Assembly: GCF_024055715.1 (NCBI RefSeq) | Contig: NZ_JAMXMV010000003.1 | Span: 496,001-560,000, forward strand | Direction of reading: 5' to 3' | DNA: 64,000 nucleotides | DNA from: Actinoallomurus soli | Lineage (GTDB): Bacteria > Actinomycetota > Actinomycetes > Streptosporangiales > Streptosporangiaceae | Notes under the pieces: generated by a model | The model's input: the letters and a program-made list of their open reading frames with translations, nothing else | Database searches by the model: none | Told to the model about the DNA's origin: nothing | Made by a program: the position numbers and the translations under genes | Shown here: piece by piece, positions 45,634-54,294 of the stretch | Position numbering within the stretch: the first letter of the stretch is position 1 | Layout: every line of letters starts with the position of its first letter

Positions 45634-46245
45634 GTGCCAGCGCAGAAGACGGCGGGCCGCGTCAACCAGAAGCTCCGTACGCGCAACGCGATCGTCCGGG
45701 CCGCGGCCGAGCTGAGCACCACGGGCCGCGAGGTGACCATGCCCGAGATCGCCAAGGCGGCGCTGGTCTCCGAGGCCACGGCCTACCGTTACTTCCCCGA
45801 CCTCGCCAGCCTGCTGAGCGAGGCCATCGCCGACCAGCTGCCCGGCCCGGCCGAGGCGCTCGCACCGGTCGCCGACTCCGACGACCCGGTGGCGCGCGTC
45901 GCCGCCGTCACCGAGTTCCTGCTGCGGCACGTGCTGAGCCGGCAGGGCGCGGTCCGGGCCCTGATCGCCGCGACGATCACCGGGCCCGGCACGCCGCACG
46001 CCCGCCCCGGCCTGCGGTTCGGCCTGATCGACGGCGCCCTCGCTCCGCTGGACGACACCCTCGGCGCCACCGACCCCGCGACCCTGGCGCAGCTCAAGCG
46101 CGACCTGGCGGTCGTCGTGAGCGCCGAGGCCCTGTTCAGCCTCACCGACCTCCAGGGACTCGACCCCGAAGAGGCCATCGCCAGCATCGTCCACACCGCG
46201 ACGACCCTCACCCGCGCCGCCGTGCCCGCCAACTCCTCCCGGTAG
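45634..46245 (+). CDS. TetR family regulator
   Basis: 203 residues from the GTG at 45634, chosen for GAGGAAAGGCGG upstream; the frame is open from 45580. The HTH reads TMPEIAKAALVSEATAYRYF. It is divergent from the cupin gene and shares CTTCATGAGAG sites with the hydrolase promoter, so it is the probable repressor of all three. Effector unknown. Confidence 0.85.
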   Translation: MPAQKTAGRVNQKLRTRNAIVRAAAELSTTGREVTMPEIAKAALVSEATAYRYFPDLASLLSEAIADQLPGPAEALAPVADSDDPVARVAAVTEFLLRHVLSRQGAVRALIAATITGPGTPHARPGLRFGLIDGALAPLDDTLGATDPATLAQLKRDLAVVVSAEALFSLTDLQGLDPEEAIASIVHTATTLTRAAVPANSSR

Positions 46246-46296
46246 TTCGGCCCACGGCGGCGACGGCGCCGGCGCGATCGGCGGCCGAACCGGCCG

Positions 46297-46758
46297 TCAT
46301 CCGTCGGCGGCCTGCGCGTGCGCGGCACCGGGGATCAACTCGAACACCGGATGGCGCTCGGCCTCGGCGACGAACCGCTCATCGGGAGAGTCGGGCGTGA
46401 CGTCGAAGTACGCCCGGGTGACGGGGACCTCCCGCAGGTACTGCCGAAGAACCGGAACGCCGTCCTCGGGCGCCACCTCGGCGACGCGCAGAGTCTCCCG
46501 GTAACGCCCGCGGGCGATCTGGACCTCCCCCGCGGCACGGGCGTTGTGCACCCAGTTGGTGATGCCGTACGCGGCCACCAGCCACCGTTGGTCGCCGTTC
46601 CGCATCACGTCGACCGGGATCGAGTAGGGCCGACCGGTCTTCCTGCCCCGCACGGTCAGGACGTGCCGGTAGTCCTTGCCCAGCCCGAGGCGGGTCATCA
46701 CCCGGAACACGATATTGACGAGCCTCGCGCCCGCTCCGACACGGTAGGTCTTGGCCAT
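46297..46758 (-). CDS. Deazaflavin (F420)-dependent nitroreductase-family protein (DDN-like)
   Basis: 153 residues from the ATG at 46758. HVLTVRGRKTGRPYSIPVDV and WLVAAYGITNWVHNARAAGE are the conserved F420-binding elements of the DDN/AOX-like split-barrel family; members reduce quinones or nitro groups. It lies just outside the aminoglycoside-like cluster, on the other side of an AT-rich promoter region. Confidence 0.88.
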   Translation of the reverse strand: MAKTYRVGAGARLVNIVFRVMTRLGLGKDYRHVLTVRGRKTGRPYSIPVDVMRNGDQRWLVAAYGITNWVHNARAAGEVQIARGRYRETLRVAEVAPEDGVPVLRQYLREVPVTRAYFDVTPDSPDERFVAEAERHPVFELIPGAAHAQAADG

Positions 46759-46911
46759 ACGCTCCCGCCCTCGTGAAGTACGCAAAGGCGATCCTACGGT
46801 CAGGGACGCACGGGTCGTAATCGACGCCGGAGCAGTATCCCTAGGCGACCACCGAGTAATCGTTGCGAAGCCGAGACAAAAATTGAAGGAACCGAACATC
46901 GCCCGCAGTCG

Positions 46912-46934
46912 TCTAATGGTGATTGGCCATTAGA
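46912..46934. promoter_or_regulatory. Palindrome TCTAATGG-N7-CCATTAGA
   Basis: Perfect 8-base arms with a 7-base spacer in an otherwise non-repetitive region; a likely operator for a regulator not encoded in this window. Confidence 0.55.
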
Positions 46935-47000
46935 GAGGACAGGCCGTACGCGCGGCGACCACCGAACCAATCGTCTCCCGAGCCAATTAATTAGTGGCAT

Positions 47001-47015
47001 TACCGCGCCGCGGTA
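47001..47015. promoter_or_regulatory. Palindrome TACCGCG-c-CGCGGTA
   Basis: A perfect odd-length palindrome of 15 bases, about 140 bases before the first cluster gene. Confidence 0.5.
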
Positions 47016-47157
47016 GGTAAAGTCTTAATCCGCAACGGTGAAAGAGCGGACCGGCTTGGCGGCTTCGCGCTCCGCACCATTCCCGCTAGGTGGCCTGGTG
47101 GCGGATGCACGCTCCGCGCTCTCTTCACAACCACACGGTTGTTTCCTGGAGGAGCGC

Positions 47158-49173
47158 ATGACCCTCGACTTCCTGCGTGTCCGGAACCGGCGCGTGCGCC
47201 GGCAGTGGGCGACGCTCGACGGCACCCGCGACGGTGCCGCCCCGGAGGAGAACCTCGACGGGGTCAAGGACCCCGACTTCCTCGCGCTCGGCATGGGCGC
47301 GACGAACATGATGGCGATGCTGTGGTCGCTGGCCCTCGGCCGGCGGGTCGTGGGCGTGGAGATGCGCGGCGACCCCTCGCTGGGCGTCCACTGGAACATC
47401 CGCGAGGACCTGTTCCACCACTGGGGCCTCATCGACAAGCTGATGCTGGAGCGCTACGGCGAGGAGAACCTCCCGCACCGCGGTGACGGCCGCCTGTTCA
47501 GCCTCGCGGAGTGCTTCTACGACCCGACCACCGCCGCCGGCGCGGTCACCGCCGACGAGGTGGTGACGGGCTTCCTCGACACGCTCATCGGCGAGCCGTC
47601 GCACATCGGCGGCCGTATCTTCCACACCGAGTTCATCGACGACCGCTACAAGGACGGCAGGCCCAACCGGGTCGTCACCGTCCTGCAGCCCCCGGAGCCG
47701 CCGAGCGAGCCCGACCTGTCCAAGGTGGGCCGTACCGCCCTGGAGGCGCTGGAGGGCCCGTCGACGTTCCAGTGCGCGGCGTCCGAGGTCATGGTGCTCA
47801 TGCGCCGCTACCTCGAAATGATCGAGCAGATGGACCTCGAGCGCGGGGTCACGCCGCGGGTGCGCCTGTTCACCTCGCACCGGGTCGTGTCGACCGGCAC
47901 CGATGAGGACGCCGGCTACCTCAGCTGGCTGCGGCGCGAGGAGGGCTTCGTCGACTGCCCCGACGGACGCAAGCGCATCCGGATCGAGGCCGTGCGCGAG
48001 CTGGACTACAACGGCAAGTTCCGCCGGGTCCGGGTGCCGGGCAGCAAGGTCATCGACCTCGGCGTGCCGAAGCTGTTCATGATCGCGCAGGGGTTCAACA
48101 GCACCGACGCGGAGCGGCTCGGGTTCAAGCAGGAGGACGTCAAGGTCGATCACCACGACGGGCGTGGCCCCGTCGTCGCCCAGGCCGACTACCTCGCCGG
48201 GCTGCTGGAGATCCTCGTCGACGGGCGGCTGCGCCGCCGTATCGCCTCGGAGTTCGACAAGGAGGGCAACGAGTACTGGGTCCGCCAGATCGCCGTCGGC
48301 CACCAGGACGACGCCGAGGTCGGCTGGATCCTGGTGCAGGTGCCCGACTACAAGACCTTCGACCCGATCCTGGCCGGGATCGTGGCGCCGGGCACGCACA
48401 AGAAGTCCAAGGAGTACCGCGCCGGCGTCCAGCAGCTCATGCGCGAGTTCTACCTGGAGCAGGTCTCGCTGATCATCGAGATGCCCGTCGCGGAGCTGGA
48501 GAAGGTCCAGATGCCGTACGGGCCGAAGCTGTTCAGCCTCGTGGAGAGGGCCGGCGTCGACGCCCGGGTGGCGGTCAACGGCGTCGTCGGCGGTGACACC
48601 TTCGGCAACGGGCACTTCCTCACCAGCGGCGGGGCCATCACCGGCATGGTGGGGCACGCCTACCGGGTGCTGAAGTACTGGGAGGCGATCGACGCCGGCG
48701 TCGAGCACGACGTGGCGATGCGGCAGCTCGCCGACGGCATCAAGCAGGACACCGACTGGTGGTTCCACGTCAGCGCCCAGGAGTTCAGCCAGGCCGTGCC
48801 GATCAACTTCGGTGCCGAGCGCATCGCCAAGATCGAGGCCGCGGCCGGCGGCGGCGACTCCATGGCGCGGGCGACCACCATCGACGCCACCCGCCGGCAC
48901 CGCCACTCGCTGGTGCCGCTGGACCCGTCCGACTGGCGGAGGCTGCTCGTGCGCAGTGGCCGCATGCACGCCCTGGCCCTGCCGCCGATCCCGGAGACCC
49001 ACCCCGACCTGCGCGGCCCGGACATGAGGCCCGCCGACATGATGCCCGCCGACGGGATGGCCTCCGACGCCATGCCCGGCGACGCGATGCCCGGCGACGC
49101 GATGCCGGCCGACGCGATGCCGGCCGACGCGATGCCGGCCGGGATGACCGACATGGAGGTCATGGGTCGATGA
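47158..49173 (+). CDS. Flavoprotein-like oxidoreductase, uncharacterised family (copy 1)
   Basis: 671 residues, with a GGAGGAG ribosome site. The N-terminal region holds a Rossmann dinucleotide motif GMGATNMMAMLW (GxGxxN near residue 45, acidic GVE at the second strand). A C-terminal GGDTFGNGHFLTSGGAITG (~475) resembles the second FAD motif of flavoprotein hydroxylases/halogenases. The middle is conserved in the two paralogues (RRYLEMIEQMDLERGV, DHHDGRGPV). No CxxC. The C-terminus ends in eight pentapeptide repeats (DAMPA type). It overlaps the MFS-fusion gene by four bases (ATGA). Substrate unknown; FAD use is inferred from motifs. Confidence 0.7.
   Translation: MTLDFLRVRNRRVRRQWATLDGTRDGAAPEENLDGVKDPDFLALGMGATNMMAMLWSLALGRRVVGVEMRGDPSLGVHWNIREDLFHHWGLIDKLMLERYGEENLPHRGDGRLFSLAECFYDPTTAAGAVTADEVVTGFLDTLIGEPSHIGGRIFHTEFIDDRYKDGRPNRVVTVLQPPEPPSEPDLSKVGRTALEALEGPSTFQCAASEVMVLMRRYLEMIEQMDLERGVTPRVRLFTSHRVVSTGTDEDAGYLSWLRREEGFVDCPDGRKRIRIEAVRELDYNGKFRRVRVPGSKVIDLGVPKLFMIAQGFNSTDAERLGFKQEDVKVDHHDGRGPVVAQADYLAGLLEILVDGRLRRRIASEFDKEGNEYWVRQIAVGHQDDAEVGWILVQVPDYKTFDPILAGIVAPGTHKKSKEYRAGVQQLMREFYLEQVSLIIEMPVAELEKVQMPYGPKLFSLVERAGVDARVAVNGVVGGDTFGNGHFLTSGGAITGMVGHAYRVLKYWEAIDAGVEHDVAMRQLADGIKQDTDWWFHVSAQEFSQAVPINFGAERIAKIEAAAGGGDSMARATTIDATRRHRHSLVPLDPSDWRRLLVRSGRMHALALPPIPETHPDLRGPDMRPADMMPADGMASDAMPGDAMPGDAMPADAMPADAMPAGMTDMEVMGR
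49021..49140 (+). repeat. Eight tandem 15-base repeats at the end of copy 1
   Basis: Units of the form GACGCGATGCCGGCC encode DAMPA/DAMPG; the last four are nearly identical. The downstream fusion protein ends with two related units (DAMTA). Confidence 0.9.
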
Positions 49174-52100
49174 AGCTCGGGCAACCGAAGGGCGACTCGT
49201 TCGGCAGCCTGGCCGAGACCGTCCAGCCCCGCCGGCTCATCGTCGGCCGCTACCGCACCCTGCGGGAACGTCAACTGGCGCTGCTCGTCGTCTGCGCGGG
49301 CGCGCTCGCCATCGTCATCGACACCTCCGTGGTGAACGTCGCCCTGCCGTTCCTCGGCAAGGACCTGCGGTTCTCCGCCTCGGACCTGTCCTGGGTGGTC
49401 AACGCCTACGTCATCCCGTTCGGCGGGCTGCAACTGTTCGCCGGACGGCTCGGCGACCTCATCGGGCCGAAACGGCTGTTCATCGGCGGCATCGCGCTGT
49501 TCACCGCCGCGTCGCTGGCCTGCGGGCTGGCGCAGACCCGCGAGATGCTGATCGCCGCCCGGTTCGCGCAGGGCGTCGGCGGGGCGCTCGCCGCGGCGGT
49601 CGTGCTGAGCATCGTCGTGGCGATGTTCCCCAAGCCCGGCGAGCAGGCCAAGGCGATCGGGATGTACTCGCTGATCTCCTCGGTCGGCGCCGCCCTCGGC
49701 CTCGTCGTCGGGGCCGCCATGACCGAGGCGATCGACTGGCACTGGGTGTTCTTCATCAACCTGCCGATCGGCGTGCTGGCCATCGTGCTCGGCCTGCGGC
49801 TGCTCGACGACGAGCGGGAGGCGGGCGAGCGCGGCATCGACGCGATCGGCGCCGTGCTCATCACCGCCTGCCTCATGCTCGCCGTGTACACGATCGTGCA
49901 GAGCTCCGGCCCGGACGGCAGCGCCGCCCGCACCTGGGCGCTGGCCGGCGTGTCGGTGCTGCTGCTCGCGGCGTTCGTCGTACGGCAGGCCACGGCCCGC
50001 AACCCGCTGGTCCCGCTGGGGATCTTCCGGGCGCGGAACGTGTCGGCGGCCAACCTGGTCCAGGCGCTCATGGTCGCCGGGATGAGCGGCATGTTCTTCC
50101 TCGGGGCGCTCTACCTCCAGCAGGTGCTCCGCCTCAGCGTGCTCGAGGTCGGCTTCGCGTTCGTTCCGACCGCGACCCTGGTGGCGGTCTGCTCGATCAA
50201 GGTCGCGCCGAAGCTCATGAAGAAGGTCGACGCGCGCACCGTGCTGCTGCCCGGCCTGCTGTGCATCACGGCGGGCCTGCTGCTGCTCAGCCTGGCTCCG
50301 GCCGACGGCGACTACTTCACCGACGTGCTGCCGGCCATGCTGCTGCTCGGCGTCGGCGCCGGCATCGGCTACCCGTCGGCGCTCACCATCGTGCTCGTCG
50401 ACGCGACGACCAGCGACCGTGGCCTGCGCTCCGGCCTGGTCAACACCACCCAGCAGATCGGCCCGGCGATCGGGCTGGCGATCCTGGCCACCGTGGCGGC
50501 GAACCGCACGGGCTCGCAGGCGGGCCACGGGCACACCGCCGCCGAGGCGCTCACCTCCGGGTACCACCTGGCGTTCCTCGTCGGCGCCGGCTTCGCGGCG
50601 GCCGGCATCGCCTTGACCCTGCTCCTGGTCAAGCCCGCCGTGCCGCGCAGCGCGCCGAACGTGCTCGACGCCACGCGCACCCGGCAGGCCAACGAGCTGG
50701 AGTACGTGGGCGTCACCGACCCCGACTTCCTGACCCTCGGGATGGGCGGCACCGGCATGATGGCGATGCTGTGGTCGGTGGCCATGGGCCGCCGTGCCGT
50801 CGGCGTGGAGCTGCGCGGCTCGCCGTACGTCTCGGTCATGCGCTGGACGGTGTCCGAGGACGTCTACCACCACCTCGCCCTGATCGACCAGATGATGCTG
50901 GAGCGGTACGGCGAGGAGGGCGTCCCGCGCCGCGGCGATGGGGTGCTGCTCAAGCTGGCCGACTGCTTCTACACGCCGTACACGGATCCGGGCTCGGTGC
51001 GCGGCGACGAGATCGTCACCGGCTTCGCCGCCGACTCGCACATCGGCGGTGTCGCCCGCCACCACGAGCACATCGACGACCGGTGGCGCGACGGCCGGCC
51101 GCACCGCGAGGTGTCGATGCCGGAGCAGATCAACCCGCCCGCGGCGGTCGACCCGGCGCTGCAGGGACGCCCGATGCGGGAGGTGCTCGACAGCCCGTCG
51201 AGCTTCCAGGTCGGCGCCGAGGAACTCCTGGTGGTGCTGCGCCGCTACCTCGAGGGCATCGAGGCGATGGACCTGGCGCGCGGTGTGCCGCCGCGGGTGC
51301 GCATCCTGGCCTACCACCGGGCGGTCGCGCCGGCCGACCGGGCCGAACGGTCGGGCTGGCGGCGCGTGCTGCCGCGGCGGCGGGTGCGCGACGAGGAGCC
51401 CTTCGTCGCCGGGCCCGACGGCCGGGTCCGCATCCGGGTCGAGGCCGTACGGGAGCTGGACTACAAGGGCAGCTTCCGCCGGGTCCGGGTCCCCAACAGC
51501 GAGATCGTGGACCTCGGCACCCCGCGCCTGTTCATGATCGCGCAGGGAGCGGACAGCCGCGACGCCCGCCGGCTGGGTTTCCAGCAGCAGCCCGTGTGCA
51601 TCGACCACGGCGACGGGCGCGGCCCGGTTCCGGCCGAGAGCGACTACCTGGCCGGCAACGTCGACATCTACCTCGGTGACCGCATCCGGCACCGGGTGGC
51701 GTCCGACTTCGACGCCGACGGCAACGAGTACTGGGTACGCCAGGTCGCCATCGGGCACGAGGGCGACGCGCAGATCGGCTGGGTCCTCGCCGAGGTGCCG
51801 GAGTACGTGACCTTCGACCCGATCCTGGCCGGGCTCGTCCCGCCGGGCACGCCGAAGGGGTCCAAGCGGTTCTTCGCCGGGCACCAGTTCCTGCTCCGGA
51901 AGTACTTCCTCGACCAGATCTCGCTCATCACCGAGATCCCACGCGACGAGATGGAGCGGAACCAGCTGTCGTACGGGCCGAAGCTGTTCACCATCACCGA
52001 GCGGGTCGGGCAGGACGCCCTCGTCGCGCCCAACGGCGTGGTGGCGGGCGACTCGTTCGGCAACGGCCACTTCCTGCACAGCGGCGGGGTCATCACCGGG

Positions 52101-52526
52101 CTCGTCGGGCACGCCTGGCGGGTCCTGCGCTACTGGCAGGCCGTCGACGCCGGGACCGACGAGCGCACGGCGATCCGGCGGCTGGCCGACGAGATCAAGG
52201 CCGACACGGACGACTGGGTGGCGCACAGCGCCCCGCTGTTCGCCCGGCCGGCGCCGACGGCCACGGTCGCGCAGCCGCAGGAGATGGAGCGTCAGCGGGC
52301 CCTCGCCGAGGCCACCCGGTACCGCCGCTCCATCGTGCCGCAGAACTACCCGGACGAGTGGAGCCGGATCCAGCTGCGCACCGGCCGGATCTACGCGTTC
52401 AACCTGCCGCCGATCGACCCGGTCCCGCCCGCGCTGCGCGAGACCGGGGCGGATGCCATGACGGCGGACGCCATGACGGCTCCCGGCAGGGAGGCGGACC
52501 GCATGGCCGACGCCACCACGATGTGA
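49170..52526 (+). CDS. MFS transporter fused to flavoprotein-like oxidoreductase (copy 2)
   Basis: 1118 residues from the ATG at 49170, open throughout. Residues ~1-495 are a 14-helix DHA2-type MFS exporter: LVVCAGALAIVIDTSVVNVA, GRLGDLIGPKRLFIGG (motif A-like) and INLPIGVLAIVLG. From ~510 a complete second copy of the 47.2 kb enzyme follows: DPDFLTLGMGGTGMMAMLW (GxGxxG), shared RRYLEGIEAMDLARGV and AGDSFGNGHFLHSGGVITG. Both halves have full-length hallmarks. A transporter-oxidoreductase fusion could couple export to final oxidation (inference). The C-terminus has two DAMTA repeats. It is coupled to copy 1. Confidence 0.85.
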   Translation: MKLGQPKGDSFGSLAETVQPRRLIVGRYRTLRERQLALLVVCAGALAIVIDTSVVNVALPFLGKDLRFSASDLSWVVNAYVIPFGGLQLFAGRLGDLIGPKRLFIGGIALFTAASLACGLAQTREMLIAARFAQGVGGALAAAVVLSIVVAMFPKPGEQAKAIGMYSLISSVGAALGLVVGAAMTEAIDWHWVFFINLPIGVLAIVLGLRLLDDEREAGERGIDAIGAVLITACLMLAVYTIVQSSGPDGSAARTWALAGVSVLLLAAFVVRQATARNPLVPLGIFRARNVSAANLVQALMVAGMSGMFFLGALYLQQVLRLSVLEVGFAFVPTATLVAVCSIKVAPKLMKKVDARTVLLPGLLCITAGLLLLSLAPADGDYFTDVLPAMLLLGVGAGIGYPSALTIVLVDATTSDRGLRSGLVNTTQQIGPAIGLAILATVAANRTGSQAGHGHTAAEALTSGYHLAFLVGAGFAAAGIALTLLLVKPAVPRSAPNVLDATRTRQANELEYVGVTDPDFLTLGMGGTGMMAMLWSVAMGRRAVGVELRGSPYVSVMRWTVSEDVYHHLALIDQMMLERYGEEGVPRRGDGVLLKLADCFYTPYTDPGSVRGDEIVTGFAADSHIGGVARHHEHIDDRWRDGRPHREVSMPEQINPPAAVDPALQGRPMREVLDSPSSFQVGAEELLVVLRRYLEGIEAMDLARGVPPRVRILAYHRAVAPADRAERSGWRRVLPRRRVRDEEPFVAGPDGRVRIRVEAVRELDYKGSFRRVRVPNSEIVDLGTPRLFMIAQGADSRDARRLGFQQQPVCIDHGDGRGPVPAESDYLAGNVDIYLGDRIRHRVASDFDADGNEYWVRQVAIGHEGDAQIGWVLAEVPEYVTFDPILAGLVPPGTPKGSKRFFAGHQFLLRKYFLDQISLITEIPRDEMERNQLSYGPKLFTITERVGQDALVAPNGVVAGDSFGNGHFLHSGGVITGLVGHAWRVLRYWQAVDAGTDERTAIRRLADEIKADTDDWVAHSAPLFARPAPTATVAQPQEMERQRALAEATRYRRSIVPQNYPDEWSRIQLRTGRIYAFNLPPIDPVPPALRETGADAMTADAMTAPGREADRMADATTM

Positions 52527-52569
52527 CCCGGGCCGGCGGCGGGCCTTGCGTCCGCCGCCGGTCCCACCG

Positions 52570-52591
52570 CCCGCGGCCGCCCGGCCGCGGG
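52570..52591. repeat. GC hairpin before the GMC gene
   Basis: CCCGCGGCCG-cc-CGGCCGCGGG, in the 91-base gap between the fusion gene and GMC start. Could slow or partly stop transcription. Confidence 0.4.
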
Positions 52592-52617
52592 CGGCCGCGC
52601 GACCAGGGGAGGACGGC

Positions 52618-54294
52618 GTGACAACGAGCACCGAAGCGGGATACGGCCCCGAACCGACCGAGGACGACGTGCGCACCGAGTACGACGTGTGCGTCGTCGG
52701 CAGCGGAGCGGCCGGCGCGACCGTCGCGTGGCTGCTCGGTCGCGCCGGCCTGTCCGTCGCCGTCATCGAGCAGGGCGGCCACGTCACCGCCGACACCAGC
52801 TACGACGACATCCTCGCCGCCGCCGAGTCGGCCTGGGTCCGGCAGTCGAACGGCACGTGGGGCAAGGTCGGCTCCCCGTGGACCACCTGCAACGTCGGCG
52901 GCGGCACCGTCTTCTACGGCGGCGTGCTGTTCCGCCACCGCCCGATCGACTTCGACGCCGAACGGGTGCTCGGCCAGGCCGACCTGCCGCTGCGGTGGCC
53001 CTGGGGCTTCGACGAGCTCGACCCCTACTACACGGCCATCGAGGACCTCGTCGGCGTGGCCGGGCTCGCCGGGGCCGACCCCAGCATCCCGGCCCGCTCC
53101 GCGCCGTACCCCCTCGTGCCGGTGCCGACCTCCCCGGAGGGCGCCACGATCGCCGGGGCCGCCAAGACGCTCGGCTGGAACCCGTTCCCGACGCCGCTGG
53201 GCGTGCTCACCGACGCCTATCAGGGCCACCACGCCTGCATCGCCGACGCGCCGTGCATCTCGCGCACCTGCCCCGTCGGCGCCAAGGGCGACGCGGTCAA
53301 CCGCTTCCTCACCCCCGCGCTGCGCTCCGGCGTACGGCTGTTCGCCGGCCTCAAGGCGGTCGCGCTCCTCGGCGACGAGCGCCGCGACGCCCACACGCTG
53401 CGCTGCGTGCGCGTCGACACGGGCCGCCGGCATGAGTTCCGCGCCCGGCACTTCGTCATCGCCGGGAACGCGGTGCAGAGCGCGGCGCTGCTGCTGCGCT
53501 CCACCACCCCGCGCCACCCGCAGGGGCTGGGCAACTCCCACGACCTCGTCGGCCGTGGCCTCTGTTTCAAGCTCAGCGAGTACCTCGTCGGCTACGGCCA
53601 CCGCGGCGGCGACGAGCCGCCGCGCAGCGAGATCATGGGTCTCGGCCCGGTCTCCACGGCCGCCGTCACCGACCTGTACGAGGACCCGGTCGCCCCCGGC
53701 GGGCTCGGCGGCGTGCTGTACGAGGTACGGCCCGAGCGGACGTACCGCGTGCGCACCAACGAGCAGCTGCTGCGCATCGAGGCGCTGGTGCCCGACGAGC
53801 CGCAGCCGACCAACCGGGTACGCCTGGGGCCCGGCACCGACTGCCACGGCGTCACCGACATCGTCATGGACTACCAGGCGCACCCGCGGGACCTGGCCCG
53901 GCTGGAGTACATGCTGGGCCGCGGCGAGGAGCTGCTGCGCGCCGCCGGGTGCGGCGTCGTGGTGCGCGAGCCGTCCGGCTGGGAGCTCGGCAGCGGCCAC
54001 CTGCACGGCACCTGCCGCATGGGCACCGACCCGGCGACCAGCGTCACCGACCCGGACGGGCGCCTCCACGACGCCGACAACGTCTACGTCGCGGACGGCG
54101 CGCTGCTGCCGTTCCCCGGCGCGGTCAACCCGACCCTGACCATCCAGGCCGTGGCGCTGCGGGTGGCGCACCGGCTGCTCGTCGACCGGTTCGCCGCACC
54201 GGCGACGCCCATCACCGAGCTGGTCGGTCCCCAGGCGACCGGGGTGCCGGAACAGCGCTCCAGCGCTCACCCAGCAGTGTCGCCACGCGGCTGA
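52618..54294 (+). CDS. GMC-family FAD-dependent oxidoreductase
   Basis: 558 residues from the GTG at 52618 with GGGGAGGACG upstream. The FAD motif VCVVGSGAAGATVAWLLGRA starts near residue 24. A Cys-rich loop CISRTCPVGAKGDAVNRF lies near 220. The catalytic His is in GHLHGTCRMG (~461) and GAVNPTLTIQA (~501) supplies the conserved Asn. GMC oxidases of this size oxidise the 6'-hydroxyl of paromamine-type aminoglycosides (NeoQ/KanI/TobQ), which fits the neighbouring genes. A glucose or other alcohol oxidase remains possible. Its last 83 bases overlap a convergent gene. Confidence 0.85.
   Translation: MTTSTEAGYGPEPTEDDVRTEYDVCVVGSGAAGATVAWLLGRAGLSVAVIEQGGHVTADTSYDDILAAAESAWVRQSNGTWGKVGSPWTTCNVGGGTVFYGGVLFRHRPIDFDAERVLGQADLPLRWPWGFDELDPYYTAIEDLVGVAGLAGADPSIPARSAPYPLVPVPTSPEGATIAGAAKTLGWNPFPTPLGVLTDAYQGHHACIADAPCISRTCPVGAKGDAVNRFLTPALRSGVRLFAGLKAVALLGDERRDAHTLRCVRVDTGRRHEFRARHFVIAGNAVQSAALLLRSTTPRHPQGLGNSHDLVGRGLCFKLSEYLVGYGHRGGDEPPRSEIMGLGPVSTAAVTDLYEDPVAPGGLGGVLYEVRPERTYRVRTNEQLLRIEALVPDEPQPTNRVRLGPGTDCHGVTDIVMDYQAHPRDLARLEYMLGRGEELLRAAGCGVVVREPSGWELGSGHLHGTCRMGTDPATSVTDPDGRLHDADNVYVADGALLPFPGAVNPTLTIQAVALRVAHRLLVDRFAAPATPITELVGPQATGVPEQRSSAHPAVSPRG

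Larger units (their letters stand above)
46759..47157. other. AT-rich intergenic region upstream of the biosynthetic cluster
   Basis: 399 bases, distinctly lower in G+C than its flanks (for example AATTAATTAGTG near 46984). It holds two perfect palindromes described separately. No supported coding frame. Probably the main promoter/operator region of the rightward genes. Confidence 0.6.

Noticed and set aside
48660-52796. Very long minus-strand open frame (1378 codons) opposite the flavoprotein and MFS genes
   Set aside because: Its composition is Arg/Gly/Val/His-rich low-complexity typical of antisense reading in high-GC DNA, and the plus-strand proteins have clear motifs and ribosome sites.
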